NCBI GenBank assembly: GCA_004294445.1
Contig: REAZ01000012.1
Coordinates: 1 to 64,000, forward strand
Length of the DNA: 64,000 nucleotides
Reading direction: 5' to 3'
Source of the DNA: Cytophagales bacterium
GTDB taxonomy: Bacteria > Bacteroidota > Bacteroidia > Cytophagales > Thermoflexibacteraceae
The position numbers and the translations under genes were made by a program. The notes under the pieces were generated by a model. That model saw nothing but the letters and a program-made list of their open reading frames with translations. It searched no databases and was not told where the DNA came from. Of this stretch, positions 8,501 through 15,234 are shown piece after piece (positions within the stretch are counted from its first letter, which is position 1; each line of letters begins with the position of its first letter).

Positions 8501-9781
8501 TATGGTAATTTTCCCTGTTCCCGTTGTCGCAATACTGCCATTCATATATACTGCTGCTTTTCCAACAGTATTGTTATTCGTACCCAAAATCTTAATGTCA
8601 TTGTTAGTGGTAGCGATGGCTCCAAAGAGAATTGCTCTTTCTTCTCCGTCAGTAGTTCCTGTTATTTCTACCTTACCTCCACCACCTGTAATATTTTCAA
8701 CGTTTATTCCGCCAGCATTTGCACCTGTGCTGGTATTCGTTGCGGTAACAATGATATCACCTCCATTGCTGTTTATGCTTGATGAGCCTGTACTTTGTAT
8801 TTTGAGTGCATTATTATTGCCTGCTGTTTCTGCTGTAATCGTAATTTTCCCACCTCCTGAAGCTATGGCGGCTACGCCCACACTACCCAAAATATCTATA
8901 GCTCCTGCATTTGCGCCTGTATTTGTATTAGTGGCTTTTACGATAATCTCTCCTCCATTAGAAATTAAGCGTGCCACAGAGAGCTTTATAGCCATGTCAT
9001 TGCCAGAGGTTGTTCCCATGATGTCTATTTTCCCACCATTGGTATCTACCTTGTTGTTGCTTATTTTTATCGCTTGGGGAGTAGTTCCCATTATATTTGT
9101 ATTCGTTCCTTTGAGTGTGATGTCTTTTGCTTGGGTAGTCGAAACTTCTATCAAGTCGAGGGTGGGCTTTCCTCCCACACTATTTCCTGTAATGGATATA
9201 GCCCCACCTGTGGTTGTATTTAGTGTTGTAGTTACTACACTACCACTAAATGCCCCTGCATTATTTCCTGTATTAATAGAAGTTGCATTGATAACTACAT
9301 CTCCTGATACATTCACGTATAAATTAGATACCACGTAACTATCCTCATCGCCAAGACCATTGGCTGTAACAGTTACATTCAATTGCTGAATGGCGAAAAT
9401 AGAAGCACCAAGAGCTGCTGTATGTATCACTCGATTTCTGGCAAGAAGGGTGAAGGCTTTGGTAGGTCTGGTCGCATCGATATCAGCGATATTTTCAGAA
9501 ATAATAATATCTCCATTTTCCGCCCCCGAAGCAGTAGTTGCTTCAATCCTCACCTCTGTCAAGGTGGCATTAGCCAAGTCCGCCACTAACGTTGCAACAT
9601 CTAATGAAGCTCCTACGGCGTTAGGTTTCCATGTTTTGACTGTGCCTACAGTTGTTGGGGTCATATTAGCTGTGGCTGTGCTAATATTCACATTTTGTGC
9701 AAAAATAGAGGCATCATTCAGAAATAATAAAGGCAATAAAACTAATAATAATTGGAGGTAAATTTTTTTCATGTTTTTCAT
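5591..9781 (-). CDS. Giant T9SS-secreted beta-helix/cadherin/Fn3 surface protein
   Basis: A 1396-residue surface or secreted protein. It has a signal peptide (1-29) and then a long Gly/Thr/Asn-rich stretch (about 50-760) of short repeats such as GNITITGTN and GKITIEGTN, which is typical of a parallel beta-helix. Three cadherin-like repeats follow (about 910-1205; each with ENKxxNTEIG, FTYTLVAG and FDFE). Next are a fibronectin type III domain (about 1215-1303) and a C-terminal type IX secretion sorting domain (about 1312-1396; YPNPSNGSF, VFDMSGRVVYS, SSGLYLLNI). It is probably an adhesin or matrix protein. Many repeats make this ORF prone to length variation. The reverse strand carries a long open frame that is only a shadow. 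Confidence 0.88.
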   Translation of the reverse strand: MKNMKKIYLQLLLVLLPLLFLNDASIFAQNVNISTATANMTPTTVGTVKTWKPNAVGASLDVATLVADLANATLTEVRIEATTASGAENGDIIISENIADIDATRPTKAFTLLARNRVIHTAALGASIFAIQQLNVTVTANGLGDEDSYVVSNLYVNVSGDVVINATSINTGNNAGAFSGSVVTTTLNTTTGGAISITGNSVGGKPTLDLIEVSTTQAKDITLKGTNTNIMGTTPQAIKISNNKVDTNGGKIDIMGTTSGNDMAIKLSVARLISNGGEIIVKATNTNTGANAGAIDILGSVGVAAIASGGGKITITAETAGNNNALKIQSTGSSSINSNGGDIIVTATNTSTGANAGGINVENITGGGGKVEITGTTDGEERAILFGAIATTNNDIKILGTNNNTVGKAAVYMNGSIATTGTGKITIEGTNKGVANAVDLNSALNITAVDGDITIKGFANNTTGTANNNGILAGNITTAKGNIIIEGRTNGFLSGVSVGGVITTGATGGNITITGTNTSGAASAMGTLHGINLGSVTTSAGTITINGTSASDIAATAIRGQVESTSGNILVTGTNSNTNAGVNAATGIGVYRKIKNNTGNITLTGTTEGFSGVSITDEVTTSGSGNISINGTTNATNLAAYGIEVASNIKSTGTGTVSMIGRHGADGGNAIQAITQKIETAKNIFIRTTRGGYFSNQYIQSTNNGTIDICIAENGNLNVSGTIPATNNTIATGGGVSVSVRYGNTNIAVGAAMGTANSSRTNKLISNGTTTVPDGLYTNLNTGAITIRRNVTGFIASVTTPLTEANINGGVITLTISSCDNVGYVPTPLPTMFDLIGFPPCVTINNVTRQSDNVVLITLACDGTDFDTDFPNAKISVRTTATNPNLVGATESTPNLPVTAIRECPTDITLSANIIAENQAVNTIIGNFTTAGVKIASSVFTYTLVAGIGDADNSSFNINANNLRSSAVFDFEVKNVYTIRVRATDNADINCFTEKQFTINVTNVNETPTNWAISVNNIEENKAINTEIGMLTSIDVDAGNTFTYTLVAGAGDTNNASFNVLNDRLRSSAMFDFEAKTSYSIRVRTTDQGGLSFEKQLTINIINVNETPTNLLLSSNSIQENKVVNTEIGTFTSTDPDAANTFTYTLVAGEGDTDNASFNILTDKLRSGISFDFETKKLYSIRVRTTDQGGLWFEKQFTVNIIDVAEDSGGGTTGEQTPAAPVLYPAKLGSNQVTLTWADVLYAVKYEIYVYNANMPQTLVGSTDKTIFTVTGLENSITYTFRIKAITSTGISGTFSNTIFARPSTVLGTEEETANALFQVYPNPSNGSFTLKAHELKGRNATISVFDMSGRVVYSQALQTNSSVETELNLNLSSGLYLLNISTEKDNLKRKLVVQK
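6170..7045 (-). repeat. Three tandem cadherin-like repeats (coding)
   Basis: Within the T9SS protein, three units of about 290 bp are similar at the DNA as well as protein level. Units two and three are closest to each other (shared ENKxxNTEIG, TFTYTLVAG, DNASFN or NNASFN, and RVRTTDQGGL), which suggests recent duplication. Unit one is more diverged (ATDNADINCF in place of TTDQGGL). Confidence 0.75.
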
Positions 9782-9823
9782 ATTTATATTTTAAAAAAAA
9801 ACCAAAGATTAGCCATTAACTAA

Positions 9824-10243
9824 CTACATTTTAATCAATTCGATTCTATACGTAGTCGTTACCTTATTTGGGATACTTACTTCCCATTCGAGGACGATTT
9901 TGTTGGCGGTGCGGCTTTGGGTAATTTCCCTCACGTTTACGCTTCCATCAAAAATGAGCGTGCCAGCACTTCCCTCTTTCCATACACCCGAAGGCAGCAG
10001 GGCGGGGAAAATAGCACCATCAGGGTTCGTAGTCAGGTAAGCTGTTCCGCTTTTGAACTCTACCAAAAAGCGGTCGTACATACCGCTTGGGGCTTCTTCA
10101 GTGCCAAATTTGGCATAAGATACCTTCCATTTTCCGCCGTTAGCGGTCAGGATAGAGGTAAGGGTAACACTTGTTTTTTCAGTGGTGCAAGCCGCTACGC
10201 CGAGCGCAAGCATCAGTGTGAACAATAGAAATCTTTTTTTCAT
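9824..10243 (-). CDS. Small lipoprotein, lipocalin-like
   Basis: A 139-residue protein with a lipoprotein signal peptide and lipobox LGVAAC (Cys19). The mature part opens with GGKWKVSYAKFG and is rich in beta-strand segments (FLVEFKSGTAYLTT, KIVLEWEVS, TTYRIELIKM), as in small lipocalin-like lipoproteins of Bacteroidota. No enzyme motif is present. It lies 42 bp upstream of the T9SS protein gene on the same strand and may share its transcript. Its role is unknown, probably an envelope-anchored beta-barrel fold. Confidence 0.65.
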   Translation of the reverse strand: MKKRFLLFTLMLALGVAACTTEKTSVTLTSILTANGGKWKVSYAKFGTEEAPSGMYDRFLVEFKSGTAYLTTNPDGAIFPALLPSGVWKEGSAGTLIFDGSVNVREITQSRTANKIVLEWEVSIPNKVTTTYRIELIKM

Positions 10244-10326
10244 GGATTATTTATTTAAATATCAGATTTATATAACAGCCACAAAATTAGGCGAAATTTT
10301 TTAAAATTAAAGCACTAAAAACTATC

Positions 10327-10396
10327 GTGCTGTCAGTTATCGTGCTGTCAGTTCCTCAAAACTGACAGAAACTCAGGTTTGAGAACCTGATGGCAC
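10327..10396. repeat. 55-nt palindromic repeat, copy 2, with partial duplication
   Basis: Bases 10342-10396 are identical to copy 1 (5529-5583). The first 12 nt (GTGCTGTCAGTT) are also present separately at 10327-10338, as if the left end had been duplicated in tandem. Confidence 0.85.
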
Positions 10397-10411
10397 GAAT
10401 GGCGTGAGAAT

Positions 10412-10448
10412 GTGGTGTCGTTTGTGGGACACAAACAAACGGCACCAC
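10412..10448. repeat. 14-bp inverted repeat in the 10.4 kb spacer
   Basis: GTGGTGTCGTTTGT pairs with ACAAACGGCACCAC (one wobble) around a 9-nt loop. No T run follows on the minus strand, so it is not a classic terminator. A second hairpin, AATAGGTTT/AAACCTATT at 10454-10487, follows directly. The 328-bp spacer 10244-10571 therefore holds repeats and hairpins but no gene. Confidence 0.65.
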
Positions 10449-10502
10449 AAAAAAATAGGTTTATAGCCCTCAGACTACAAACCTATTGATGAAGATTTTT
10501 CC

Positions 10503-10557
10503 GTGCTGTCAGCTCCTCAAAACTGACAGAAACTCAGGTTTGAGAACCTGATGGCAC
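10503..10557. repeat. 55-nt palindromic repeat, copy 3
   Basis: Differs from copies 1 and 2 by a single T-to-C change in the first hairpin arm. It begins 14 bp beyond the stop codon of the coiled-coil lipoprotein gene, the same relative position as copy 1. Confidence 0.85.
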
Positions 10558-10571
10558 AAATAATTTCAGCA

Positions 10572-11450
10572 TTAATTTACAATGATTGCCACGTATTTAT
10601 TTTTCCAAAAAGACTGTGGGTTGGTAACTTTGAGTGTCAAATTACCGCCATTTTCCTCTAAAACGAAGCTACTTGCAGGGCGTTCGGGGATAATCTCTAC
10701 TTTTTTGGCTTTGTACTGCCCGATAGGTATTTCGGTTACGGTACGCATATCTATTTTGGTAAAATTATCGTCATTGAGATTTTCGTTTAGCTCTTTGATG
10801 TTGCCAAACAAGCCTCTTTTGTCGATGATTCCCCTGTTGCTAAGTTCTTTCTTTGTGCCTATCGCATAGAATACGGTACTCATTACGTCTTTGGTTTGCG
10901 TAAGTTCTTCGGTTACTTGTGTTTTTTCAGTTTCAGTAGTAGCGTACTTAGTCTTCCAACCCTCTACCTCTTGTTGTAGGTTGCTAATTTGCACTTGCAA
11001 GTCGCCAATGTACTTGTCTTTGTCGCCAATGGTTTTCTGGAGTTCTTCTACCATTTTCTTTACTAAGGCATTTTCTTTGGTAGCTTTCTTTAGTTGAGCT
11101 TGCAAAGAAGAAATTTTGCGTTGATTTTCCGCATTGAGTTTTTCCATTTCAGCAAAACTCTGGTCGATGCTCAATCCGCCCTCTGCACCGCCTACCGCAC
11201 CAGAGCGCATACGAGCCGATACTTGGCGGATACGCTCCTCACGAGCGCGCATAGAGTCTAAGTTTACGTAGAGTTCGTTCATCTCGTTAGTAACGCTCTG
11301 AATGTATAAACTGTCTTTTCTTGCCTGAGCAGAGAGTTCCTCATTTTCCAGACGAAGTTTATCTGTTTCTGCCGTATTACCACCGCAACTTGATAGCAAA
11401 CAAATACTTGCCACTGCAACTATTTGAAAAATATAACCTAATGATTTCAT
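10572..11450 (-). CDS. Coiled-coil lipoprotein
   Basis: A 292-residue protein with a lipoprotein signal and lipobox LLSSC (Cys22). A long heptad-rich helical region (about residues 28-190; many Glu, Leu, Lys and Gln) is followed by a compact C-terminal region (about 190-292) with beta-strand-like segments. It is probably anchored in the envelope with a rod-like coiled coil reaching into the periplasm. I do not recognise a named family. A good promoter lies about 110 bp upstream. It is followed on the minus strand by repeat copy 3. Confidence 0.7.
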   Translation of the reverse strand: MKSLGYIFQIVAVASICLLSSCGGNTAETDKLRLENEELSAQARKDSLYIQSVTNEMNELYVNLDSMRAREERIRQVSARMRSGAVGGAEGGLSIDQSFAEMEKLNAENQRKISSLQAQLKKATKENALVKKMVEELQKTIGDKDKYIGDLQVQISNLQQEVEGWKTKYATTETEKTQVTEELTQTKDVMSTVFYAIGTKKELSNRGIIDKRGLFGNIKELNENLNDDNFTKIDMRTVTEIPIGQYKAKKVEIIPERPASSFVLEENGGNLTLKVTNPQSFWKNKYVAIIVN

Positions 11451-11557
11451 GTTTTATTAAGGATTGTTAAGAATTTTAGAAAAAAACTGAAATGAAGCAC
11501 AAATAATATAAGTTTGTCTGATTCTCCCAATTTATTTGCTTTGTCGCTACTTTTTTG

Positions 11558-11590
11558 CAAATATAGAATAAGAAATAGCATAAATTCAAA
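11558..11590 (-). promoter_or_regulatory. Bacteroidota-type promoter for the coiled-coil lipoprotein
   Basis: On the minus strand the -7 box TATATTTG (11558-11565) lies 21 nt after a TTTG -33 box (11587-11590), close to the consensus spacing. The predicted leader is about 100 nt. Confidence 0.6.
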
Positions 11591-11678
11591 GTTATTGTCA
11601 TTTCGGATAGGTAATTTTTTTATCCTTTTACTTTATTTTCCAAAAAAACATTTTAATTTGTATTTATATTAACAAGAC

Positions 11679-11753
11679 TTTCGCTTTTGGTCTGAGCAAT
11701 GCAAAATAGGCAGTTGCCAAACAAAGTAATGACAACTTGCCTTTGAAGCGAAA
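11679..11753. other. Nested inverted repeats upstream of fabI
   Basis: The 335-bp gap 11451-11785 contains, besides the minus-strand promoter, an outer inverted repeat TTTCGCTT (11679-11686) / AAGCGAAA (11746-11753) and an inner one GGCAGTTG / CAACTTGCC (11709-11716 / 11733-11741). It sits just before fabI and could be an operator or leader fold. The internal loop is uneven, so support is weak. I see nothing else in this gap. Confidence 0.3.
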
Positions 11754-11785
11754 TTACAAATAGGTTTATAAAAACACAAAAAGAA

Positions 11786-12595
11786 ATGTACAATTTATTA
11801 AAAGGTAAAAGAGGTATTATTACAGGGGCATTAGATGAAAATTCTATAGCATGGCGTGTGGCTCTGAAGGCGAAAGAAGAAGGAGCAATTTTTACACTTA
11901 CCAACGCCCCAATAGCCCTACGCATGGGTAAAATCAAGGAATTAGCAGATGAATGTAATACAATAATAATTCCTGCCGATGCTACATCAGTAGAGGATAT
12001 AGAAAAACTCTATACGCAATCTATGGCGCATCTGGGAGGGAAAATAGACTTTGTGCTGCACTCTATAGGCATGAGTCCGAACGTTCGCAAAGACAAACCC
12101 TACAACGACCTCAACTATGAGTGGTTTCTGAAATCCTTGGATATTTCTGCCTTGTCTTTTCACAAAATGATGCAGGTAGGCGAAAAATTAGATGCCTTCA
12201 ACGAGCAGGCTTCTATCTTAGCCCTTTCCTACATAGCAGCACAGCGCACCTACCCCGACTACAGGGACATGGCACAGGCAAAATCGATGCTCGAATCTAT
12301 TGCCCGCAGCTACGGCTACGTGCTTGGCAAATCGAAGAAAATAAGAGTCAATACCATTTCGCAATCTCCAACCGCTACTACGGCAGGCACGGGCATTAGC
12401 GGCTTTGATGTGTTTTTGGACTATGCCGAAAAAATGTCGCCTTTGGGCAACGCAACTGCCGATGAATGTGCTAACTACGTAGTGATGATGTTCTCTGACC
12501 TTACTTCCAAAGTAACAATGCAGAATCTCTACCATGATGGCGGCTTCTCGTCTATGGGCATCAGCGAAGAGGTTATTGAGCAGTTTCAAAAATAA
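11786..12595 (+). CDS. fabI: Enoyl-[acyl-carrier-protein] reductase FabI
   Basis: A 269-residue short-chain reductase that performs the last reduction of type II fatty-acid elongation (enoyl-ACP to acyl-ACP, NAD(P)H). The N-terminal GKRGIITGALDENSIAWRVA matches the FabI nucleotide site. LHSIGMSP (91-98) and the active-site pattern Tyr149, Tyr159-X6-Lys166 (YPDYRDMAQAK) follow, then the substrate loop around ISQSPTATTAGTGISGF. Length is normal. The upstream base is followed by a clear terminator, so it is probably monocistronic. Confidence 0.95.
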   Translation: MYNLLKGKRGIITGALDENSIAWRVALKAKEEGAIFTLTNAPIALRMGKIKELADECNTIIIPADATSVEDIEKLYTQSMAHLGGKIDFVLHSIGMSPNVRKDKPYNDLNYEWFLKSLDISALSFHKMMQVGEKLDAFNEQASILALSYIAAQRTYPDYRDMAQAKSMLESIARSYGYVLGKSKKIRVNTISQSPTATTAGTGISGFDVFLDYAEKMSPLGNATADECANYVVMMFSDLTSKVTMQNLYHDGGFSSMGISEEVIEQFQK

Positions 12596-12606
12596 ATTCC
12601 CTTTTG

Positions 12607-12654
12607 AAGCCACTTGAATATCAATGAGATGATTGGTATTTGAGTGGCTTTTTT
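12607..12654 (+). terminator. Terminator of fabI
   Basis: Hairpin with AAGCCACT pairing with AGTGGCTT and an extension AATATCAAT/ATTGGTATT, followed by TTTT. It starts 12 bp after the fabI stop. It also supports an ATG at 12700 rather than an upstream start for the next small gene. Confidence 0.85.
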
Positions 12655-12699
12655 GGAAAGTGGAAATATTTATTTTGGGGTAACTTACAATTTTATTTT

Positions 12700-12876
12700 A
12701 TGGACGACACAATTAGCAATTTTAAAGTAACAGACAGGCAAACTTTCATTAAGTTTCTTCACTTATTGCACAGAGCCTTTTTGGATAATCCTGAAAATTG
12801 GGAAAACAAAGCACTGCCTGACTTTATAGAAGCGTTGAGTGCATACACAAGAGATATTCAAGGATACTATAGGTAG
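12700..12876 (+). CDS. Small DUF7660-like protein
   Basis: A 58-residue acidic protein starting MDDTISNFKV and continuing with TFIKFLHLLHRAF, then NWENKALPDFIEALSAY. It resembles the small DUF7660 proteins often found near possible immunity or accessory genes. The open frame extends 20 codons further upstream, but that part overlaps the fabI terminator, so the ATG at 12700 is chosen. It lies in an AT-rich islet with the next gene. Function is unknown. Confidence 0.65.
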   Translation: MDDTISNFKVTDRQTFIKFLHLLHRAFLDNPENWENKALPDFIEALSAYTRDIQGYYR

Positions 12877-12913
12877 TGAACAAATATTGAAAGACTAACA
12901 AGAATTATAGAAT

Positions 12914-13411
12914 ATGCCACAGTATAAAGTAAAATCAAACTGCAAAAGAAATTTTAGCTTGATACAAAATGAAAAAATACTAGGCAATTTGACTTATCAG
13001 GGATGGTTTTCTCTTAAATCAGATATTTTATTGGCTGATAATTCGAAATATCAAATTGTTTACCAAGAAGATTTTTTTTTGAGGACAAAAATGATACTTA
13101 AAGACAATGAAAATATATTATTGAACTTTAAAATGAATTGGAATCTTAATATAATGATTAACACAAAGTTTGAGAATATTGAGAATCATTATATTTTCAA
13201 AAATATAGGAGTTTTGTCAAGTATATATTCTTTATTAGACAGTAAAGAACGAGAACTTTTAGTAATTCAACCAGAATTTGAGTGGCGCAAACTTAACTAT
13301 AGTTATAATATTAAAACTTCCACCACTTTTGACAAATTCGAAAACAAAGACATTTTATTATTGTCGACAATTCATTGTATTAACTATTATATTGACTTGA
13401 CATCAGCATAG
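12914..13411 (+). CDS. Hypothetical protein in AT-rich islet
   Basis: A 165-residue protein without signal peptide or obvious transmembrane helix. It is rich in Asn, Ile, Lys and Tyr, and its alternating hydrophobic residues suggest a beta-rich fold, perhaps similar to LURP-one/Tubby-like proteins. I do not recognise a family. The DNA is visibly more AT-rich than neighbouring genes, which may mean recent acquisition together with the DUF7660-like gene 37 bp upstream. The 279-bp gap that follows carries only a short direct repeat. Confidence 0.55.
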   Translation: MPQYKVKSNCKRNFSLIQNEKILGNLTYQGWFSLKSDILLADNSKYQIVYQEDFFLRTKMILKDNENILLNFKMNWNLNIMINTKFENIENHYIFKNIGVLSSIYSLLDSKERELLVIQPEFEWRKLNYSYNIKTSTTFDKFENKDILLLSTIHCINYYIDLTSA

Positions 13412-13473
13412 ACCATAAGAAAAAATCCTAAACTACTAAACTCAGGTTTTACGAAAAAATCAGAACTAATGCA

Positions 13474-13506
13474 CTATCAAACATTTGAAACTCTATCAAA
13501 CATTTG
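13474..13506. repeat. Short direct repeat CTATCAAACATTTG
   Basis: Two exact 14-nt copies at 13474-13487 and 13493-13506, separated by 5 nt. They lie in the 279-bp gap before the DUF4199 gene. No further copies are visible. Confidence 0.7.
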
Positions 13507-13690
13507 TGCTAAATTGAATTGCTATGGGTGTGTCATTTTATATTTCTGATTTCTCCACTTCGGCGGTGCCGAAACCAATTATAGGATTGCCTTTGATATA
13601 AAATAACTATTTCAAAAATAAGTCTGTTGCCACTGACCTTAACGATACTAATAGTGTGTTTTCAAGAGTCTTTTAAAAAAAATTAAATGT

Positions 13691-14179
13691 ATGCTAAACA
13701 ATCACACAATCGAGTTCAAATGGGCTATGGTATTTTCTGTTATGACGCTGCTTTGGATGGTGTTAGAAAAATTAAGCGGGCTGCATAGTACCTATATCGA
13801 CTATCACCTGTACCTGACCAATTTATATGCAATTCCTGCAATATGGATTTTTGTATTGGCTCTCAAAAACAAAAAAATGTCTTTTTATGATGGAATAATT
13901 ACGTATAGACAAGGATTAATTTCAGGCATTATCTTGTCAGCTATTATTGCCCTTATCAGTCCCCTGACTCAGTGGCTTACCTCTTACGTTATCACTCCCG
14001 AATATTTCCCTAATGTGATAAAACGTTCTGTAGAGTTGGGCTATTACAAAACAACGGCAGAGGCAGAAGCTTACTTTAATTACCAAAAATATGCAATTCA
14101 AGGAATATTTGGAGCATTAGTAATGGGCATAATTACCTCTTTGGTAACGATGCTATTTTTAAGAAGTAAAAGCAAATAA
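13691..14179 (+). CDS. DUF4199 membrane protein
   Basis: A 162-residue integral membrane protein with four hydrophobic segments (about 10-27, 42-60, 75-100 and 135-157). The arrangement and the motif FYDGIITYRQGLISGIILS are typical of the DUF4199 family of Bacteroidota. No function is known. It stands alone and ends in a very strong terminator. Confidence 0.8.
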   Translation: MLNNHTIEFKWAMVFSVMTLLWMVLEKLSGLHSTYIDYHLYLTNLYAIPAIWIFVLALKNKKMSFYDGIITYRQGLISGIILSAIIALISPLTQWLTSYVITPEYFPNVIKRSVELGYYKTTAEAEAYFNYQKYAIQGIFGALVMGIITSLVTMLFLRSKSK

Positions 14180-14215
14180 ATTGTTTTTGTGTCATTGGGC
14201 AGATTCAAATATTCC

Positions 14216-14271
14216 TTGACCAAATAAAAAATAGCACGCCAAGACTGACGTGCTATTTTTTATTTGGTCAA
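14216..14271. terminator. Strong bidirectional terminator
   Basis: A perfect 23-bp stem (14216-14238 with 14249-14271) and a 10-nt loop. The G+C part ATAGCACG/CGTGCTAT is flanked by A and T runs. It ends the DUF4199 transcript and, from the other side, could end sdhC. Confidence 0.9.
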
Positions 14272-14289
14272 ACCTAAGTTGCACAAGAC

Positions 14290-14355
14290 GGTCTGCACCG
14301 CAGGTCTGACCGTTTAAAACGACTTAAAATGCAGGTCAGACCTACGGTGCAGACC
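14290..14355. repeat. 22-bp inverted repeat downstream of sdhC
   Basis: Arms at 14290-14311 and 14334-14355 match except for one base. They begin GGTCTGCACCG and end CGGTGCAGACC. The 22-nt loop is AT-rich. There is no adjacent T run, so termination is not obvious. The partial motif GGTCTGACCG recurs near 35940. Confidence 0.75.
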
Positions 14356-14424
14356 AAAATAATGGCAAACGCAATTTACGTTATCAAATTATTTTTGTAC
14401 AACGATTAAGAAATCAATAGTTTC

Positions 14425-15108
14425 TTATCCTTTGAGAAACATCACAATAGGAATAATGGCAAAGCCGATAGGCACAAGTACTGCAAAGCCATAACCTAAT
14501 CCCTTGATGAGCGGCGTGTATTTTGGGTGATTGAGTCCGAGTGTTTGGAAGGCACTGCTAAAGCCATGTACTAAGTGAAAACCTACGAAAGCCATACTGA
14601 TAACGTAAAAAGCAACGTACCAAATCTGTGTGTAAGATGCTTTGACTACTGCGTAAAGGTCTTTTACCTCTTTTCCGTCATAGTTTTGTGTAGGAATAGC
14701 CCCGAAGTGCATTTCGTACCAATATCCTTTGAGATGAACAATAAGAAATACCAAAATGATAGTTCCCAAGATGCCCATATTGCGAGATGCCCAAGAGCTA
14801 TTTGTTGCCTGCCCTGTGGTATAAGCATATTGCACAGGTCTTGCGTTTCTATTTCTTTGTGTCAGAAGAACCGAAGTATAAATATGCAGTAAGATAAAGA
14901 AAAAGTTACCAATGCTCACTATTTTGATGAGCGGGAAAGTCGTCATAAACTCTGCATAAATATTAAACGCCTTGCCGCCATCATCTTTGATGAGTTGCAA
15001 ATTGCCTGTGAGGTGAACAGTCAAAAATAAGATAAGGAAAAGACCAGTAAGCGCCATCACCAATTTGCGCCCTATGGTACTTGTAAGCATATTCACTAAC
15101 CACTTCAT
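14425..15108 (-). CDS. sdhC: Succinate dehydrogenase cytochrome b subunit
   Basis: A 227-residue membrane protein of the Bacteroidota b558-type SdhC family, which anchors succinate dehydrogenase/fumarate reductase and carries haem b and the quinone site. It has five hydrophobic segments and conserved histidines, including VHLTGNL (near residue 27), LLHIYTSVL (about 70), FLIVHLKGYWYEMHFG (about 122-136) and VGFHLVHGFSSAFQTLG (about 175-190). The usual sdhA and sdhB partners do not follow within this window, which is unusual. The gene has its own -7 box and a possible Fur-family box upstream. Confidence 0.92.
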   Translation of the reverse strand: MKWLVNMLTSTIGRKLVMALTGLFLILFLTVHLTGNLQLIKDDGGKAFNIYAEFMTTFPLIKIVSIGNFFFILLHIYTSVLLTQRNRNARPVQYAYTTGQATNSSWASRNMGILGTIILVFLIVHLKGYWYEMHFGAIPTQNYDGKEVKDLYAVVKASYTQIWYVAFYVISMAFVGFHLVHGFSSAFQTLGLNHPKYTPLIKGLGYGFAVLVPIGFAIIPIVMFLKG

Positions 15109-15159
15109 GCTATTTATTTGTTATTGTTTAAGCTAAATCTCTACTCTTGAAAACTGTTT

Positions 15160-15167
15160 CAAATCTA
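15160..15167 (-). promoter_or_regulatory. -7 box of the sdhC promoter
   Basis: The minus strand reads TAGATTTG, matching TAnnTTTG, 51 bp before the sdhC ATG. A TTG lies about 20 nt upstream as a possible -33 element. Confidence 0.5.
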
Positions 15168-15204
15168 AAACGCAAAATCATAGAAAACAAGCTAAATTAT
15201 TTAT

Positions 15205-15219
15205 TTGTAAACATTCTAA
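15205..15219. promoter_or_regulatory. Possible Fur/PerR-family box upstream of sdhC
   Basis: TTGTAAACATTCTAA matches 11 of the 14 fixed positions of the 7-1-7 PerR consensus TTATAATnATTATAA. The right half, and the AATAAG that follows it, are identical to the better site upstream of sufB. It lies upstream of the sdhC promoter. Confidence 0.35.
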
Positions 15220-15234
15220 ATAAGTATGGCGATG

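Noticed and set aside
7881-9338. A 485-codon plus-strand open frame opposite the T9SS protein gene
   Set aside because: It is a shadow of the repeat-rich minus-strand gene. Its predicted product is a Val/Pro/Ala-rich string without domains, signal or supporting context.
7500-9700. CRISPR-like periodic repeats
   Set aside because: The periodicity comes from short protein repeats in one coding frame; repeat units vary and no spacers of equal length exist.
10412-10448. Rho-independent terminator in the 10.4 kb spacer
   Set aside because: The hairpin is good, but neither strand has a T run directly after it.
13474-13506. Possible CRISPR remnant from two CTATCAAACATTTG copies
   Set aside because: Only two 14-nt copies separated by 5 nt; too short and too close for an array.
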